From assembly GCA_020635535.1 (NCBI GenBank), contig JACJZP010000010.1, positions 45,070-109,069 of the forward strand: a stretch of DNA of 64,000 nucleotides, given 5' to 3'. Under the pieces are notes generated by a model. It ran no database searches. It was not told the DNA's origin and saw only the letters and a list, made by a program, of their open reading frames with translations. A program made the translations under genes and the position numbers. This stretch comes from Flavobacteriales bacterium. Its GTDB lineage: Bacteria > Bacteroidota > Bacteroidia > UBA10329. Below, piece by piece: positions 49,652 through 58,394 of this stretch (position 1 is its first letter; the number at the start of each line of letters is the position of its first letter).

Positions 49652-51091
49652 CTATTGTCCTTGACCCAATGAATACGCTGGCTTACCATCGAATTCATAC
49701 AGGTTTTCTGTCTTTATCGTATCGATGTTGTTGTCGGCCGCACTGCCAAGCAAGTTTACAATGTGTTTCTTTTCTATGGCGTGTCCGTTGGCCGGTGTGA
49801 AGCGGCATCTCCAGTGATCCGTGCAGAATGTTTCCTCAAATCCCTCTGGCCAAACCTTGATGCCTCGGTTGGTTATCATGGAAAGCATCAGGTCGTGGTT
49901 GTTCATGTGCTTGCTCAGTTGTCCGGCCAGTTCTTCGGCATTTCTACCGGACCAGTGCACGAACACATCCACTCCAACCAAGTCTTTTTTGGCAGCAGGT
50001 TTTTGGGTGGCTTTTGGCGGAGTGAAGGCTTTGCCATCTTTGTAGGAGACCGCTGCAAGTTGCTTAGGCATTTTGCCCAAATTCGAAATCACCGCATCGG
50101 CAAATTCTTGTGTTCCGACCAGTTTTGCACTGGCACCTTCCGTGTAAACATCTTTGGTGTGAATTCCTTCTTCGATGGTGGCTAGCCAAGCATTATGCAC
50201 TTTTTCGGCCACCGTGTTCTGCCCTATGTGGTTCAGCATCATAATGGCGCCATGGATCAATCCCGATGGATTGGCCTTGTCTTGCCCTGCCAATCTTGGA
50301 GCCGACCCGTGAATGGCCTCGAACATGGCGCAGCTCTCGCCAATATTGGCCGAACCTGCCAAACCTACTGAGCCAGCTATCTGTGCTGCCACATCTGAGA
50401 GCACATCTCCGTAGAGATTCGGCATTACGATCACATCGAAGTTCTCTGGCGTGTCCGAAAGTTTGGCTGCGCCTATGTCAACGATCCAGTGCTCATTCTC
50501 AATCTCAGGATATTCTGGTGCAATCTCATCAAACACGCGGTGGAAGAGTCCATCCGTCTGCTTCATAATATTGTCTTTGGTAAAGCAGGTTACCTTCTTT
50601 CTACCGTACTGACGTGCGTATTCAAAGGCGTATCTAATGATCTTCTCACAACCCGGGCGGCTGATCAATTTGAGGCACTGCACTACTTCATCGGTCTGTT
50701 GGTGTTCAATGCCCGCATAAAGGTCTTCCTCATTTTCGCGGATAATGACCACATCCATTTTCGGGTGTTTGGTGCGCACAAAAGGATGCAAGCTGGTGCA
50801 TGGTCTCACGTTGGCATACAGTCCCAGCATTTTACGGGTAGTTACGTTCAAACTCTTGTAACCACCGCCCTGTGGCGTTGTGATCGGTGCCTTCAGAAAA
50901 ACCTTGTTTCTGCGGATGCTGTCCCATGCATCCTTACTAATGCCCGAAGTGTTTCCCGAGAGATAAACCTGTTCGCCCACTTCTATGTGATCGATCTCCA
51001 GCTGTGCTCCTGCAGCTTCAAGAATTCGGAGGGTTGCGTCCATTATCTCCGGACCGATACCATCTCCTTTTGCAACTGTAATTCGTGTCAT
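49652..51091 (-). CDS. icd: NADP-type isocitrate dehydrogenase, Thermus-like long form
   Basis: 479 residues from the ATG at 51091 (the frame continues to 51142 but lacks homology). Substrate-binding residues are in the N-half (TPQGGGYKSLNVTTRKML) and metal-binding Asp in IVMPNLYGDVLSD. The extra C-terminal domain (LVGVDVFVHWSGRNAEELAG to SLGQGQ) is the extension known from the 496-residue Thermus enzyme. Catalyses isocitrate to 2-oxoglutarate in the citric acid cycle. Divergent from the LysR regulator. Confidence 0.93.
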   Translation of the reverse strand: MTRITVAKGDGIGPEIMDATLRILEAAGAQLEIDHIEVGEQVYLSGNTSGISKDAWDSIRRNKVFLKAPITTPQGGGYKSLNVTTRKMLGLYANVRPCTSLHPFVRTKHPKMDVVIIRENEEDLYAGIEHQQTDEVVQCLKLISRPGCEKIIRYAFEYARQYGRKKVTCFTKDNIMKQTDGLFHRVFDEIAPEYPEIENEHWIVDIGAAKLSDTPENFDVIVMPNLYGDVLSDVAAQIAGSVGLAGSANIGESCAMFEAIHGSAPRLAGQDKANPSGLIHGAIMMLNHIGQNTVAEKVHNAWLATIEEGIHTKDVYTEGASAKLVGTQEFADAVISNLGKMPKQLAAVSYKDGKAFTPPKATQKPAAKKDLVGVDVFVHWSGRNAEELAGQLSKHMNNHDLMLSMITNRGIKVWPEGFEETFCTDHWRCRFTPANGHAIEKKHIVNLLGSAADNNIDTIKTENLYEFDGKPAYSLGQGQ

Positions 51092-51161
51092 GGCTTTTTG
51101 TTTTTTGAGTTTGACGTTGCAAATTTGGGACACCAAAAACATAACCGAAAGTTTATTGTTT

Positions 51162-51176
51162 TTATCTTACGCATAA
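51162..51176. promoter_or_regulatory. Candidate LysR-type box in the icd/lysR intergenic region
   Basis: TTAT-N7-ATAA contains the T-N11-A pattern of LysR binding sites and lies 9 bp before the lysR ATG, 70 bp from icd. Another ATAA-N8-TTAT pair lies at about 51140-51155. These may let the LysR protein control itself and icd. Confidence 0.4.
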
Positions 51177-51185
51177 GGATTGATT

Positions 51186-52109
51186 ATGAATTTCACACTT
51201 CACCAACTGCAGGTCTTCCTCAAGATCACACAAACGGGCAGCATTACCAAAGCGGCCAAAGAGCTATACCTCACACAGCCAGCTGTCTCCATTCAGTTAA
51301 AGAATTTGCAAGACCAATTTGATGTTCCGTTAACGGAGATAATTGGCCGTAAAACCCACATCACCGATTTCGGATGGCAAATAGCCGAGGCAGCCAGCAA
51401 CATTCTGAAAGAGGTGGAAAGCATTAACTACCAGACCATGATCCATAAAGGTCTGCTGGCAGGCAAGCTGAAACTATCCGTGGTGTCAACTGGTAAGTAC
51501 GTGATGCCCTACTTCCTCACGGAGTTTCTGAAACAGCACCAAGGCGTAGAACTGTCTATGGACGTAACCAACAAATCACGCGTGGTTGAGAGCCTGGAGA
51601 ACAACGAAGTGGATTTCGCGCTGGTCTCCATTCTTCCTGAGCACTTGGATCTTGATTCCATTACGCTCATGCCCAACAAACTCTTTCTCGTTGGCAAAGA
51701 TGTTCCGGAAAACGCCCATTCCGATAAACCGAACGGAATTGAAATACTCAGTAATCTCCAACTGATCTACCGCGAGCAGGGTTCTGGAACCAGACTTACC
51801 ATGGAACGCTTTCTTAAGGAACACGGCATTTCAACCAGAATGAAGTTGGAACTGACCTCCAATGAAGCAGTGAAACAGGCGGTGCTGGCAGGAATTGGAT
51901 ATTCCATTATGCCGTTGATCGGCATTCGGAATGAATTGAAAAGTGGGGAACTGAAGATAATTCCTGTTAAAGGGCTGCCGCTCGAAACCAATTGGCACCT
52001 TACTTGGCATAAGCAGAAGCGACTGTCGCCAGTTGCAACGGCCTTTGTGGCTCATCTTGTTTCCAATATGGATAAGATAGAAGAAGAATGGTTTCACTTC
52101 AGTAAGTGA
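51186..52109 (+). CDS. LysR-family transcriptional regulator
   Basis: 307 residues from the ATG at 51186. HTH at about 5-60 (LHQLQVFLKITQTGSITKAA, KELYLTQPAVSIQLKNL), then the two-lobed co-inducer domain (GKLKLSVVSTGKYVMPYFLT, LAGIGYSIMPLIGI). Related to CbbR-like regulators. Divergent from icd, so it may regulate it. The 3' end runs into a TolC-family remnant. Confidence 0.92.
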   Translation: MNFTLHQLQVFLKITQTGSITKAAKELYLTQPAVSIQLKNLQDQFDVPLTEIIGRKTHITDFGWQIAEAASNILKEVESINYQTMIHKGLLAGKLKLSVVSTGKYVMPYFLTEFLKQHQGVELSMDVTNKSRVVESLENNEVDFALVSILPEHLDLDSITLMPNKLFLVGKDVPENAHSDKPNGIEILSNLQLIYREQGSGTRLTMERFLKEHGISTRMKLELTSNEAVKQAVLAGIGYSIMPLIGIRNELKSGELKIIPVKGLPLETNWHLTWHKQKRLSPVATAFVAHLVSNMDKIEEEWFHFSK

Positions 52110-52146
52110 ATGGTGTAGTGTTCTGCGCAGAATAAAAACTGCTCTC

Positions 52147-52197
52147 ATGGTCAACTCCTTAGAATTAGGCCACATCTTGGCGCAGATCAAATGGTAA
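52147..52197 (+). pseudogene. Remnant of a TolC-family gene (C-terminal helix)
   Basis: The frame reads MVNSLELGHILAQIKW then stop. It matches FMVNSRELGYINAQIKYLEL of the TolC-like protein at 45076 in 12 of 15 positions from the Met, and the DNA agrees at about 37 of 45 bases, including the 12 bases from its ATG. Nothing of the rest of a TolC gene surrounds it. A fragment from a duplicated or recombined TolC-family gene is the simplest reading. Confidence 0.55.
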
Positions 52198-52276
52198 GAG
52201 CGGTTGATCGAGAATTCAAAAGCCATTCTTTCAATTGATCATTCGGCAGGAATTATAATCCGCATATATAGAAGCA

Positions 52277-52310
52277 AAAGACCCGCTCAGCAAGTGCCGA
52301 GCGGGTCTTT
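52277..52310. terminator. Strong bidirectional terminator
   Basis: A perfect 12-bp stem AAAGACCCGCTC / GAGCGGGTCTTT with a 10-base loop. It serves the MORN gene (minus strand) and stops readthrough from lysR (plus strand). The rest of 52198-52332 holds nothing recognisable. Confidence 0.88.
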
Positions 52311-52332
52311 GTCTTTCCTTTATAAAATGGGC

Positions 52333-52725
52333 TTACCGGTCTTTCGCAGCAAATTCGGTCTCCTTAACGTAGCGGTCTGCAGTAATGATCTCGCCTTTCG
52401 CGTAATGAATCTCCAAATAAGCATTGGCAAATTCATCCCAAACACGGAACTCGCCATGACGTTTTCCATCAACGTAACTTAACTCGGCCGTTTTCGTGCC
52501 GTTTTCAGCATAGGTTATCCACTTACCATCAGGAACTCCATCCTTAAAAAAGCCTGTTTCCTTTACTGTTCCACTCTTGTGGTAGTTGGTAACGGCCACA
52601 AGGTTATGTCCACTTTTTACGTATTCACTCTTGAGGGCTCCGTTTTCGTAATTCGTCTTCACCGTATTTTGTGCCACGCAAGTCGCACTCACCAATACCA
52701 CTAAACTTAAAATCGCTGCTTTCAT
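52333..52725 (-). CDS. Exported MORN-repeat (YwqK-like) protein
   Basis: 130 residues from the ATG at 52725, giving a signal peptide (cut after CVAQ). MORN-type repeats: YENGALKSEYVKSG, YHKSGTVKETGFFKDGVPDG, KWITYAENGTKTAELSYVDG, KRHGEFRVWDEF. Such proteins are often labelled toxin-antitoxin YwqK-like from a family name; nothing here indicates a toxin pair. A -7 box upstream of this ATG supports the start. Confidence 0.85.
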   Translation of the reverse strand: MKAAILSLVVLVSATCVAQNTVKTNYENGALKSEYVKSGHNLVAVTNYHKSGTVKETGFFKDGVPDGKWITYAENGTKTAELSYVDGKRHGEFRVWDEFANAYLEIHYAKGEIITADRYVKETEFAAKDR

Positions 52726-52743
52726 GACGCTTACTTTATAGTT

Positions 52744-52751
52744 CAAAGTTA
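52744..52751 (-). promoter_or_regulatory. Candidate -7 box of the MORN gene
   Basis: The minus strand reads TAACTTTG, matching TAnnTTTG, 18 bp before the ATG at 52725. An upstream ATG at 52746 would lie within the box. No -33 TTG at the ideal spacing. Confidence 0.4.
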
Positions 52752-52839
52752 CGCAAAAATTAATTCACTTAACATTAACGTAACATTAGAATAACGAATA
52801 GGCCCTCAAATTGTTTCACCTGAGTTCAAAATAGAGCAA

Positions 52840-53712
52840 ATGATAACATTAGAAAATGATTACCTGTATGTTAAGATAAACCCAGAAGGGGCAGAACTGA
52901 CCAGTTTTTTAGACAAACGCGATGGTGTGGAACACATGTGGTGTGCAGACCCGAAGTTTTGGCCACGCAGGGCTCCAATTCTTTTTCCATGTGTGGGAGA
53001 ATCTAAACATGGTAAGATTCAAGTTAATGGTAAGGATTACCCCATGGAAAGGCATGGATTTACACGGAAACAACTTTTCGAGGTTGTTGATCAAGTAAGC
53101 GAGAGGGTGAGTCTTGAACTTGTGGCCAATGATGAAACGCTTCGACATTATCCGTTCCGGTTTGTTTTTAGGGTTACTTACTTGCTAAATGAGACCACGC
53201 TCGAACACCAATTTGAGGTTGAGAATATGGAGGAGGAAGTACTTGGATTTCAGCTTGGAGGGCATCCGGCATTTGCTGTTCCATTCTTTGATGGAGAACA
53301 ATATGACGATTACGAGATACGCTTTGATGAACCACAGACTTTGGACCGACACCTGCTAACGGATAAGGGTCTTTACAGCGGAGAAACTCGGAGTTTCATG
53401 CAGAATGGATCCGGTATTGGCCTTTACTACGACCTATTCAAAGAAGATGCACTGGTTTTTAAGCACATACCGTCAAAGCGGGTTTGGATTCAACACAAGA
53501 AAGGAGGTAAACGACTTCAGGTGGATTATGACGGGTTTCCGCATTTAGGAATATGGTCAAAACCAGGAGCAGATTATGTTTGTTTGGAGCCTTGGATCGG
53601 CTGCGCAGATAATGCGGATCAACCAGAAGATTTTTTCTTGAAGGATAGTATTATCAAGCTCCGAAAGGGAGAGCGTTTTTCTACCTCTTTTAAGGTTACT
53701 GCCCTTGCTTAA
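52840..53712 (+). CDS. Aldose 1-epimerase family protein (LacX-like)
   Basis: 290 residues of the galactose mutarotase-like beta-sandwich. Landmarks: PEGAELTSFLDKRDGVEHMW, APILFPCVGES, RHGFTRKQLFEV, LGGHPAFAVPF with its catalytic-type His, and LEPWIGCADN with the conserved Trp/Cys. Catalyses sugar anomer interconversion in related enzymes; substrate unknown. Its 3' end overlaps the convergent PAS gene by 4 bp. Confidence 0.9.
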   Translation: MITLENDYLYVKINPEGAELTSFLDKRDGVEHMWCADPKFWPRRAPILFPCVGESKHGKIQVNGKDYPMERHGFTRKQLFEVVDQVSERVSLELVANDETLRHYPFRFVFRVTYLLNETTLEHQFEVENMEEEVLGFQLGGHPAFAVPFFDGEQYDDYEIRFDEPQTLDRHLLTDKGLYSGETRSFMQNGSGIGLYYDLFKEDALVFKHIPSKRVWIQHKKGGKRLQVDYDGFPHLGIWSKPGADYVCLEPWIGCADNADQPEDFFLKDSIIKLRKGERFSTSFKVTALA

Positions 53713-55697
53713 TTGCTGGCACGTTTTTTCAATTCTTCATTTGCCTTTTCAAGCTTTTTGAGCATTTCTCTTTGCAAACGCTCGGTCTCTTTCTGTTTGC
53801 TTATGTCCATGCCAATGCTTACTACTTTGGTTACGTTTCCATACTCATCGAGTATGGGTGTGTAGCTTATATTGACCCAGATAGAATTACCGTTCTTTTG
53901 CCGTAGTTGATTGTCTGAAGTAAATGATTTGCCCGCTTTCAGTTTCTCGTAGGTCATTTCCACAAGGCGTTGGTTGGTATTTGGGCCCGCAACTACCGAC
54001 CATGGTTCTTTACCTATGATTTCCTCTGAAGAGTATCCGGTAATGCGCTCAAAGCCTTTGTTGGCCCAAATGGTTGTACCATCAGGCTCGTGGATCAAAA
54101 CGCCATTTATGGTTTCTGAGGCCACCAGAGAGAGGGTTTCAATTCTTTCCTTGTCCAGTCTTCTTGAGGTAATGTCTTCTGTAATTCCGGCAATGCGTGA
54201 AACACGTCCGTCTGTGCCATATACTGGAAAGGCCCGGTCTCTTACCCATTTAACCGAGCCGTCCTTCATTCTTAGCCGATATTCGGAATCGTAAGTTCCT
54301 TGAATGGCATTTTCTCGGAATTCTCTTGTTGCGCGCTCCAGGTCATCTGGGTGAATTGCTGATGACCATGACCTTGAATCTTTGTAAAGAGACTCTACAG
54401 AAAGGCCGTAAAGTGTTTCGTACTGTGGACTTACATAAAGCACTTCATTCAACTTCCAATCAGTAAGCCAGAAAACCTCTCTTATGCTTTCTGCCATGTC
54501 TCTGAAGAGTTGTTCGCTATTGCGCAAAGCAACTTCCATGTCATGTCGCTCGGTCATATCTATGATGATGCCATCCATTCTTTCAGGGTTTCCGTCCTCA
54601 TCAAACGTCACCCTACCGCGCCCATGCAGGTATTTTATACCATCTTCTGTTTTAACCCTGTATTCAGAACTGTAGTCTCCGCTTCTGAGCGCTTCCATTA
54701 TTCGGCTCTGAATAGAGTTGCGGTCTTCCGGATACAACAGATCCAAGAAATCCTGTGGGGTCAGTTCTCTGCGCTCAAGACCATATATTTCAAAGCATCG
54801 ATCGTCCCAGTTCAGTGTATTTTCTTTAATAAGCCAGTGCCATACTCCGATCTGTGATTCCTGTAGCGTAAGTTCACGCTGTATCTGTTCTGCCTTTGCT
54901 TGTAGTTCAGCTTCTACCTTTTCTGTCACATCCTGAAGTGTACCTATGAGGCGGGTAATAACACCATCTGCGTTCAGAACTTGTTTGGCACTTGAAATAA
55001 CATGCTTGACCTTGCCTGAACGCAACAGAACGCGATACTCGATAACAGGTTCGATTTTTTCCGTCAGATCTCGGGTGGTAAGTTCATTGACGTATTCAAG
55101 GTCTTCAGGGTGGATAAAGCTCTTTACATCAGCAATTGTTATCGGACCTTTTTCGGTTTCATAGATACGGTACATCTCTTCTGACCACCAAACATGATCA
55201 GTACCAATATCCCATTCCCAGCTTCCAACTTTGGCAATTTTTTGGGCCTCATTCAGCGAGGCCTCGCTACTTCTCAATTGTGCTTCGCTTATTTTAAGTT
55301 CCAGTTGGATCTTGTGTCGTTGGAGTGCCTTTCTAATTGCAACAGGTAGTCGCTTAATCGTGGATCTCAGAATGTAATCTTCAACACCTTCTGCAAGTAG
55401 ATCTATGGCAATGTCTTCGGATAGGTCGAATGCCAATAGGATGAATGGAACTTCCACATCCGTTTTCCTAACAAGGTCAAGCAGTTTAATTGCGTTGGTT
55501 CCTTTAAGGCTATAAGGACAAAGTATGACGTCTGCTGCAAACTCACCCAGAACGGTTTCAAGTTCAGATTCAGAGCGGGCTACCTGATGCTCAAAATAAA
55601 GCTCAGCATCCCTAAGTTCGCGAAGAATGGTTTCAGATTCCGCATGAAAATCCTCAACGAGAATAATTTTTATGGCAGCGTTAGAAGCAGACGACAT
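53709..55697 (-). CDS. Pseudo-receiver plus four PAS domains, no kinase domain
   Basis: 662 residues, cytoplasmic. Residues 10-125 have a response-regulator fold with the acidic pair Glu15-Asp16, but the phosphoacceptor Asp is lost: ADVILCPYSLKG has Cys60-Pro61 where Ser-Asp is expected, and the late Lys is Arg111. Four PAS/PAC units follow (about 150-260, 275-385, 390-512, 515-635), ending in DISKQKETER and a short coiled coil. There is no histidine kinase, GGDEF, EAL or other output domain. It probably signals by protein interaction. Frame ends cleanly, so this may be the real architecture. Confidence 0.9.
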   Translation of the reverse strand: MSSASNAAIKIILVEDFHAESETILRELRDAELYFEHQVARSESELETVLGEFAADVILCPYSLKGTNAIKLLDLVRKTDVEVPFILLAFDLSEDIAIDLLAEGVEDYILRSTIKRLPVAIRKALQRHKIQLELKISEAQLRSSEASLNEAQKIAKVGSWEWDIGTDHVWWSEEMYRIYETEKGPITIADVKSFIHPEDLEYVNELTTRDLTEKIEPVIEYRVLLRSGKVKHVISSAKQVLNADGVITRLIGTLQDVTEKVEAELQAKAEQIQRELTLQESQIGVWHWLIKENTLNWDDRCFEIYGLERRELTPQDFLDLLYPEDRNSIQSRIMEALRSGDYSSEYRVKTEDGIKYLHGRGRVTFDEDGNPERMDGIIIDMTERHDMEVALRNSEQLFRDMAESIREVFWLTDWKLNEVLYVSPQYETLYGLSVESLYKDSRSWSSAIHPDDLERATREFRENAIQGTYDSEYRLRMKDGSVKWVRDRAFPVYGTDGRVSRIAGITEDITSRRLDKERIETLSLVASETINGVLIHEPDGTTIWANKGFERITGYSSEEIIGKEPWSVVAGPNTNQRLVEMTYEKLKAGKSFTSDNQLRQKNGNSIWVNISYTPILDEYGNVTKVVSIGMDISKQKETERLQREMLKKLEKANEELKKRASN

Positions 55698-55757
55698 AAG
55701 AGTTGAACTTTTACTGAAATCAACGGTTAACGTTACATATCTCCCTAATCGATGGAG

Positions 55758-55765
55758 TAACTTTG
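55758..55765 (+). promoter_or_regulatory. Candidate -7 box of the thioredoxin-like gene
   Basis: TAACTTTG matches TAnnTTTG and lies 27 bp before the ATG at 55793. The -33 element is not clear. Confidence 0.4.
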
Positions 55766-55792
55766 TTGTCCAAACTCTAAACTACATCATTC

Positions 55793-56395
55793 ATGAAAAC
55801 ATTCATTTTTCTCTTAGCCGCATTTTTTACACTTCCAATTTCAGAGGTACCACAACTTCAGATAGGAGAAAAGGCCCCTAAGACCGACCTCCAACTACTG
55901 AATATTGATGGTAAAACAACTACCCTTTCAGACCTAAAAATGGACAAGGGTTTGTGCGTGATCTATTCTTGCAACACATGCCCATGGGTAGTTGCGTGGG
56001 AAGACAGATACAACGAGCTCTACAAAGAGTGCACAAATGCAGGAATCGGTTTCGTTTTGGTAAACTCAAACGAAGCAAAGCGCGAAGGCGATGATAGTCT
56101 GGAAGAGATGAAAAAACACGCAAAGGAGAAAGGGTACTTCGATTTTGCCTATGTGATAGATAAGAACCACGAGTTGGCAGACGCGTTCGGAGCAACAAAA
56201 ACACCCGATGTTTTTCTTTTCGATTCAGACATGAAACTGGTTTACAAAGGAGCAATTGACGACAACTCCAAGGATAAGGAGGCGGTTGAAGAGCCTTATT
56301 TGAAAAAGGCTATCAGCAGCATGGCCGCAGGCGAAATGCCAAACCCAGCAGAAACCAAAGCTTTGGGTTGCAGCATTAAGAGAATCAAAAGCTAA
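55793..56395 (+). CDS. Exported thioredoxin-fold (redoxin) protein
   Basis: 200 residues with a hydrophobic N-terminal segment that predicts export. AhpC/TSA-type fold with VIYSCNTCPWVVAWEDRYN near residue 57, a CxxC redox pair, and a cis-Pro region GATKTPDVFLFD. Similar proteins pair with others of the thioredoxin fold in Bacteroidota envelopes. It overlaps the convergent TlpA-like gene by 4 bp. Reductant and target unknown. Confidence 0.88.
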   Translation: MKTFIFLLAAFFTLPISEVPQLQIGEKAPKTDLQLLNIDGKTTTLSDLKMDKGLCVIYSCNTCPWVVAWEDRYNELYKECTNAGIGFVLVNSNEAKREGDDSLEEMKKHAKEKGYFDFAYVIDKNHELADAFGATKTPDVFLFDSDMKLVYKGAIDDNSKDKEAVEEPYLKKAISSMAAGEMPNPAETKALGCSIKRIKS

Positions 56396-56901
56396 AGACC
56401 GAGTTCGGAAAGAACTTTTTCAAGGTCGCCTTCTGCAAAAGACCCCTCATGGAAATGGCGGGTCTTTTTTTGTGCGTTTACGAAAATGGTTGCTGGCAGC
56501 GCCCCGGTCCATTCTTCACTCACGCGCGGAATCCATTTGTTGGGCTTGTCCTCGTCCATCAACAACACCTCACTCTGTATCTGCTTTTCTTTCAGAAACG
56601 GAATCACTTTTGAGTCCAATTGAGAGACGAAATCGAGTGTTACCAGTAGCACTTTACGGTTAGTTCCTTGAGAATTGACGTGGAGGTTTTCGAAGTAGGG
56701 AAGTTCCTTCACGCAGGGTCCACACCAAGTGGCCCAAAAATTCACAATGTAAGTAGTGTCTCCACCGTTTTCCAGGCGTTTTTCAAGTTGATCAAGACCA
56801 ATTACAGGTACGTTTTGAGCGGTTCCATTTGCGATAAACAAAAAACCAAACACCGCAGTTATGACTGCGGATTTAAACAACGGTCGACCTGTAATTCTCA
56901 T
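56392..56901 (-). CDS. TlpA-like thiol-disulfide oxidoreductase
   Basis: 169 residues from the ATG at 56901. Signal peptide (cut after GTAQ), thioredoxin fold with the active site FWATWCGPCVKELPYF, and ALPATIFVN cis-Pro. Acts in the periplasm on disulfides, for example in cytochrome c maturation-like roles. The start lies inside the ppx gene (29-bp overlap), so it is translated from the same message. Confidence 0.9.
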   Translation of the reverse strand: MRITGRPLFKSAVITAVFGFLFIANGTAQNVPVIGLDQLEKRLENGGDTTYIVNFWATWCGPCVKELPYFENLHVNSQGTNRKVLLVTLDFVSQLDSKVIPFLKEKQIQSEVLLMDEDKPNKWIPRVSEEWTGALPATIFVNAQKKTRHFHEGSFAEGDLEKVLSELGL

Positions 56902-57763
56902 ATAGTAATCGTGTAATTCCATCCGAAAGACCGAACTCCGGTACAATAATGTCTTTGATCTTGGCGCGCTTCAGAATGGCTCTAAAGATCTCACATGCCG
57001 GAACAATTACGTCCGCACGGTCTGGGTTCAGGCCAAGCTTAGCAATGCGTTCTTCATAGGTCATCTCGCGCAGCATTACATGTAAGGTTTTCAGTTGGCT
57101 GCGCTGCATGGGCAGTCTACCAGGAATCTCAGCCATTTTGTACAGCTTATTGATGTTTCCACCCGATCCGATAGCATCCAATTTCTCCAACCCTTCCGTG
57201 TTCTTTTCCACCCAGTTCAGCAGCTTGTCCCAATATTCAGGCTCAACTTTATTGTTAAGCAAACGCAAAGTTCCAATTCGGAACGAACGACTTGCCACGG
57301 GTTTGTTCTCACTGAAAACTGTCAGCTCCGTACTACCGCCACCAACATCAATGTACAGGTAGCTTCTGTCATGGAACAGCTTCTCCTCAAAATGGTTCGA
57401 GAAGATGATGTCCGCCTCCTTTTTACCTTGAATAATTTCGATATCGAGACCCGCTTCTTCCGAGATGCGCTCTACCAGTTCTTCGCCATTGGTGGCATTA
57501 CGCATGGCCGATGTAGCGCAGGCACGGAACGAAACCACGTCATGTACTCCGAGCAGTAAACGGAAAGCCTTCATGGTATCAACCAGCTTGTTGCCTTTGG
57601 TTGCACCGATGGCGCCTGTGGTGAATACATCTTCACCCAAACGAATAGGCACGCGGACAAGTGATGATTTCTTGAAAACCGGGTCGCCAGCCCCTTCAAA
57701 TACGTTAGTAATAAGCAGTCTTACCGCGTTTGAACCAATGTCAATAGCCCCAAATTTCAGCAC
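56873..57763 (-). CDS. Ppx/GppA-family phosphatase
   Basis: 296 residues, the short form with only the two actin-like ATPase domains. Phosphate-binding loops are GAIDIGSNAVRLL at the start and YIDVGGGSTELTVF near residue 140. The helical C-terminal domain of long exopolyphosphatases is absent. It hydrolyses polyphosphate or pppGpp in related proteins. First of a unit with the TlpA-like gene; SixA lies upstream with a 68-bp gap. Confidence 0.9.
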   Translation of the reverse strand: MLKFGAIDIGSNAVRLLITNVFEGAGDPVFKKSSLVRVPIRLGEDVFTTGAIGATKGNKLVDTMKAFRLLLGVHDVVSFRACATSAMRNATNGEELVERISEEAGLDIEIIQGKKEADIIFSNHFEEKLFHDRSYLYIDVGGGSTELTVFSENKPVASRSFRIGTLRLLNNKVEPEYWDKLLNWVEKNTEGLEKLDAIGSGGNINKLYKMAEIPGRLPMQRSQLKTLHVMLREMTYEERIAKLGLNPDRADVIVPACEIFRAILKRAKIKDIIVPEFGLSDGITRLLYENYRSTVV

Positions 57764-57831
57764 GTGCTCTCTCGTTTATTGTAATGGATTGAAGGCCTAA
57801 AGTACGGGATAATTGAGGGCCGAAACGAGAA

Positions 57832-58326
57832 TCAGGCCACTTCTTTTGGGAACAGAGAAAACGCTTTTTTGCCTTTTGTTTTGGTAATGTCTGACCAACT
57901 TTCAATAGGCAGTTCAACGGCAAAAACCCCACAGGTTGGCAGGTTGTAAAGCGATTCGTCCTGAAGCTGATTGATAAGCGATGTAAATGATGGGTTATGG
58001 CCGAAGATCATCAGCGTTTCAATGGAATTTTCCACATTTCCGATAAGCTGTAGCAACTGGTAGGTTGATGCCTCATAAATGCTTTCATTCGCACGAATAC
58101 GCTGCAATGGAAAATCCAACTTTCTGGCAATAATAATGGCCGTATTCATGGCTCGGATTGCCGGACTTGATAGAATCAGATCGGGAAAAACATCCATACC
58201 AAGCAACTCTTCTCCGATGGTAAAAGCATCATTAATGCCACGCGGCTTCAGCGGACGGTAAAAATCCTCTAGGTCAGGATACGCCCAACTCGATTTGCCA
58301 TGACGGACAATGATCAGTGTCTTCAT
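57832..58326 (-). CDS. SixA-type histidine phosphatase
   Basis: 164 residues. Active-site motif IIVRHGKSSW with His9, the second His in MIFGHNPSF, and the branch LSSPAIRAMNTA. SixA removes phosphate from histidines of phosphotransfer domains in E. coli; in Bacteroidota the target is unknown. It lies downstream of glpD on the same strand (68 bp). Confidence 0.9.
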   Translation of the reverse strand: MKTLIIVRHGKSSWAYPDLEDFYRPLKPRGINDAFTIGEELLGMDVFPDLILSSPAIRAMNTAIIIARKLDFPLQRIRANESIYEASTYQLLQLIGNVENSIETLMIFGHNPSFTSLINQLQDESLYNLPTCGVFAVELPIESWSDITKTKGKKAFSLFPKEVA

Positions 58327-58345
58327 TGTAAACCGAATTTAGACA

Positions 58346-58375
58346 CATTACCGTTATAGAACGAACGGGGTAATG
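58346..58375. promoter_or_regulatory. Inverted repeat between glpD and the SixA gene
   Basis: CATTACC (58346-58352) and GGTAATG (58369-58375) are perfect 7-bp arms with a 16-bp spacer, 19 bp before the SixA start. It could be an operator or a weak hairpin in the transcript. Nothing else in the 68-bp gap. Confidence 0.3.
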
Positions 58376-58394
58376 ATTCCTTAACGAAGCGTTC

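Noticed and set aside
52333..52725. MORN protein as the antitoxin of a toxin-antitoxin pair
   Set aside because: No partner gene lies next to it; the label comes from a family name only, and the protein has a signal peptide.
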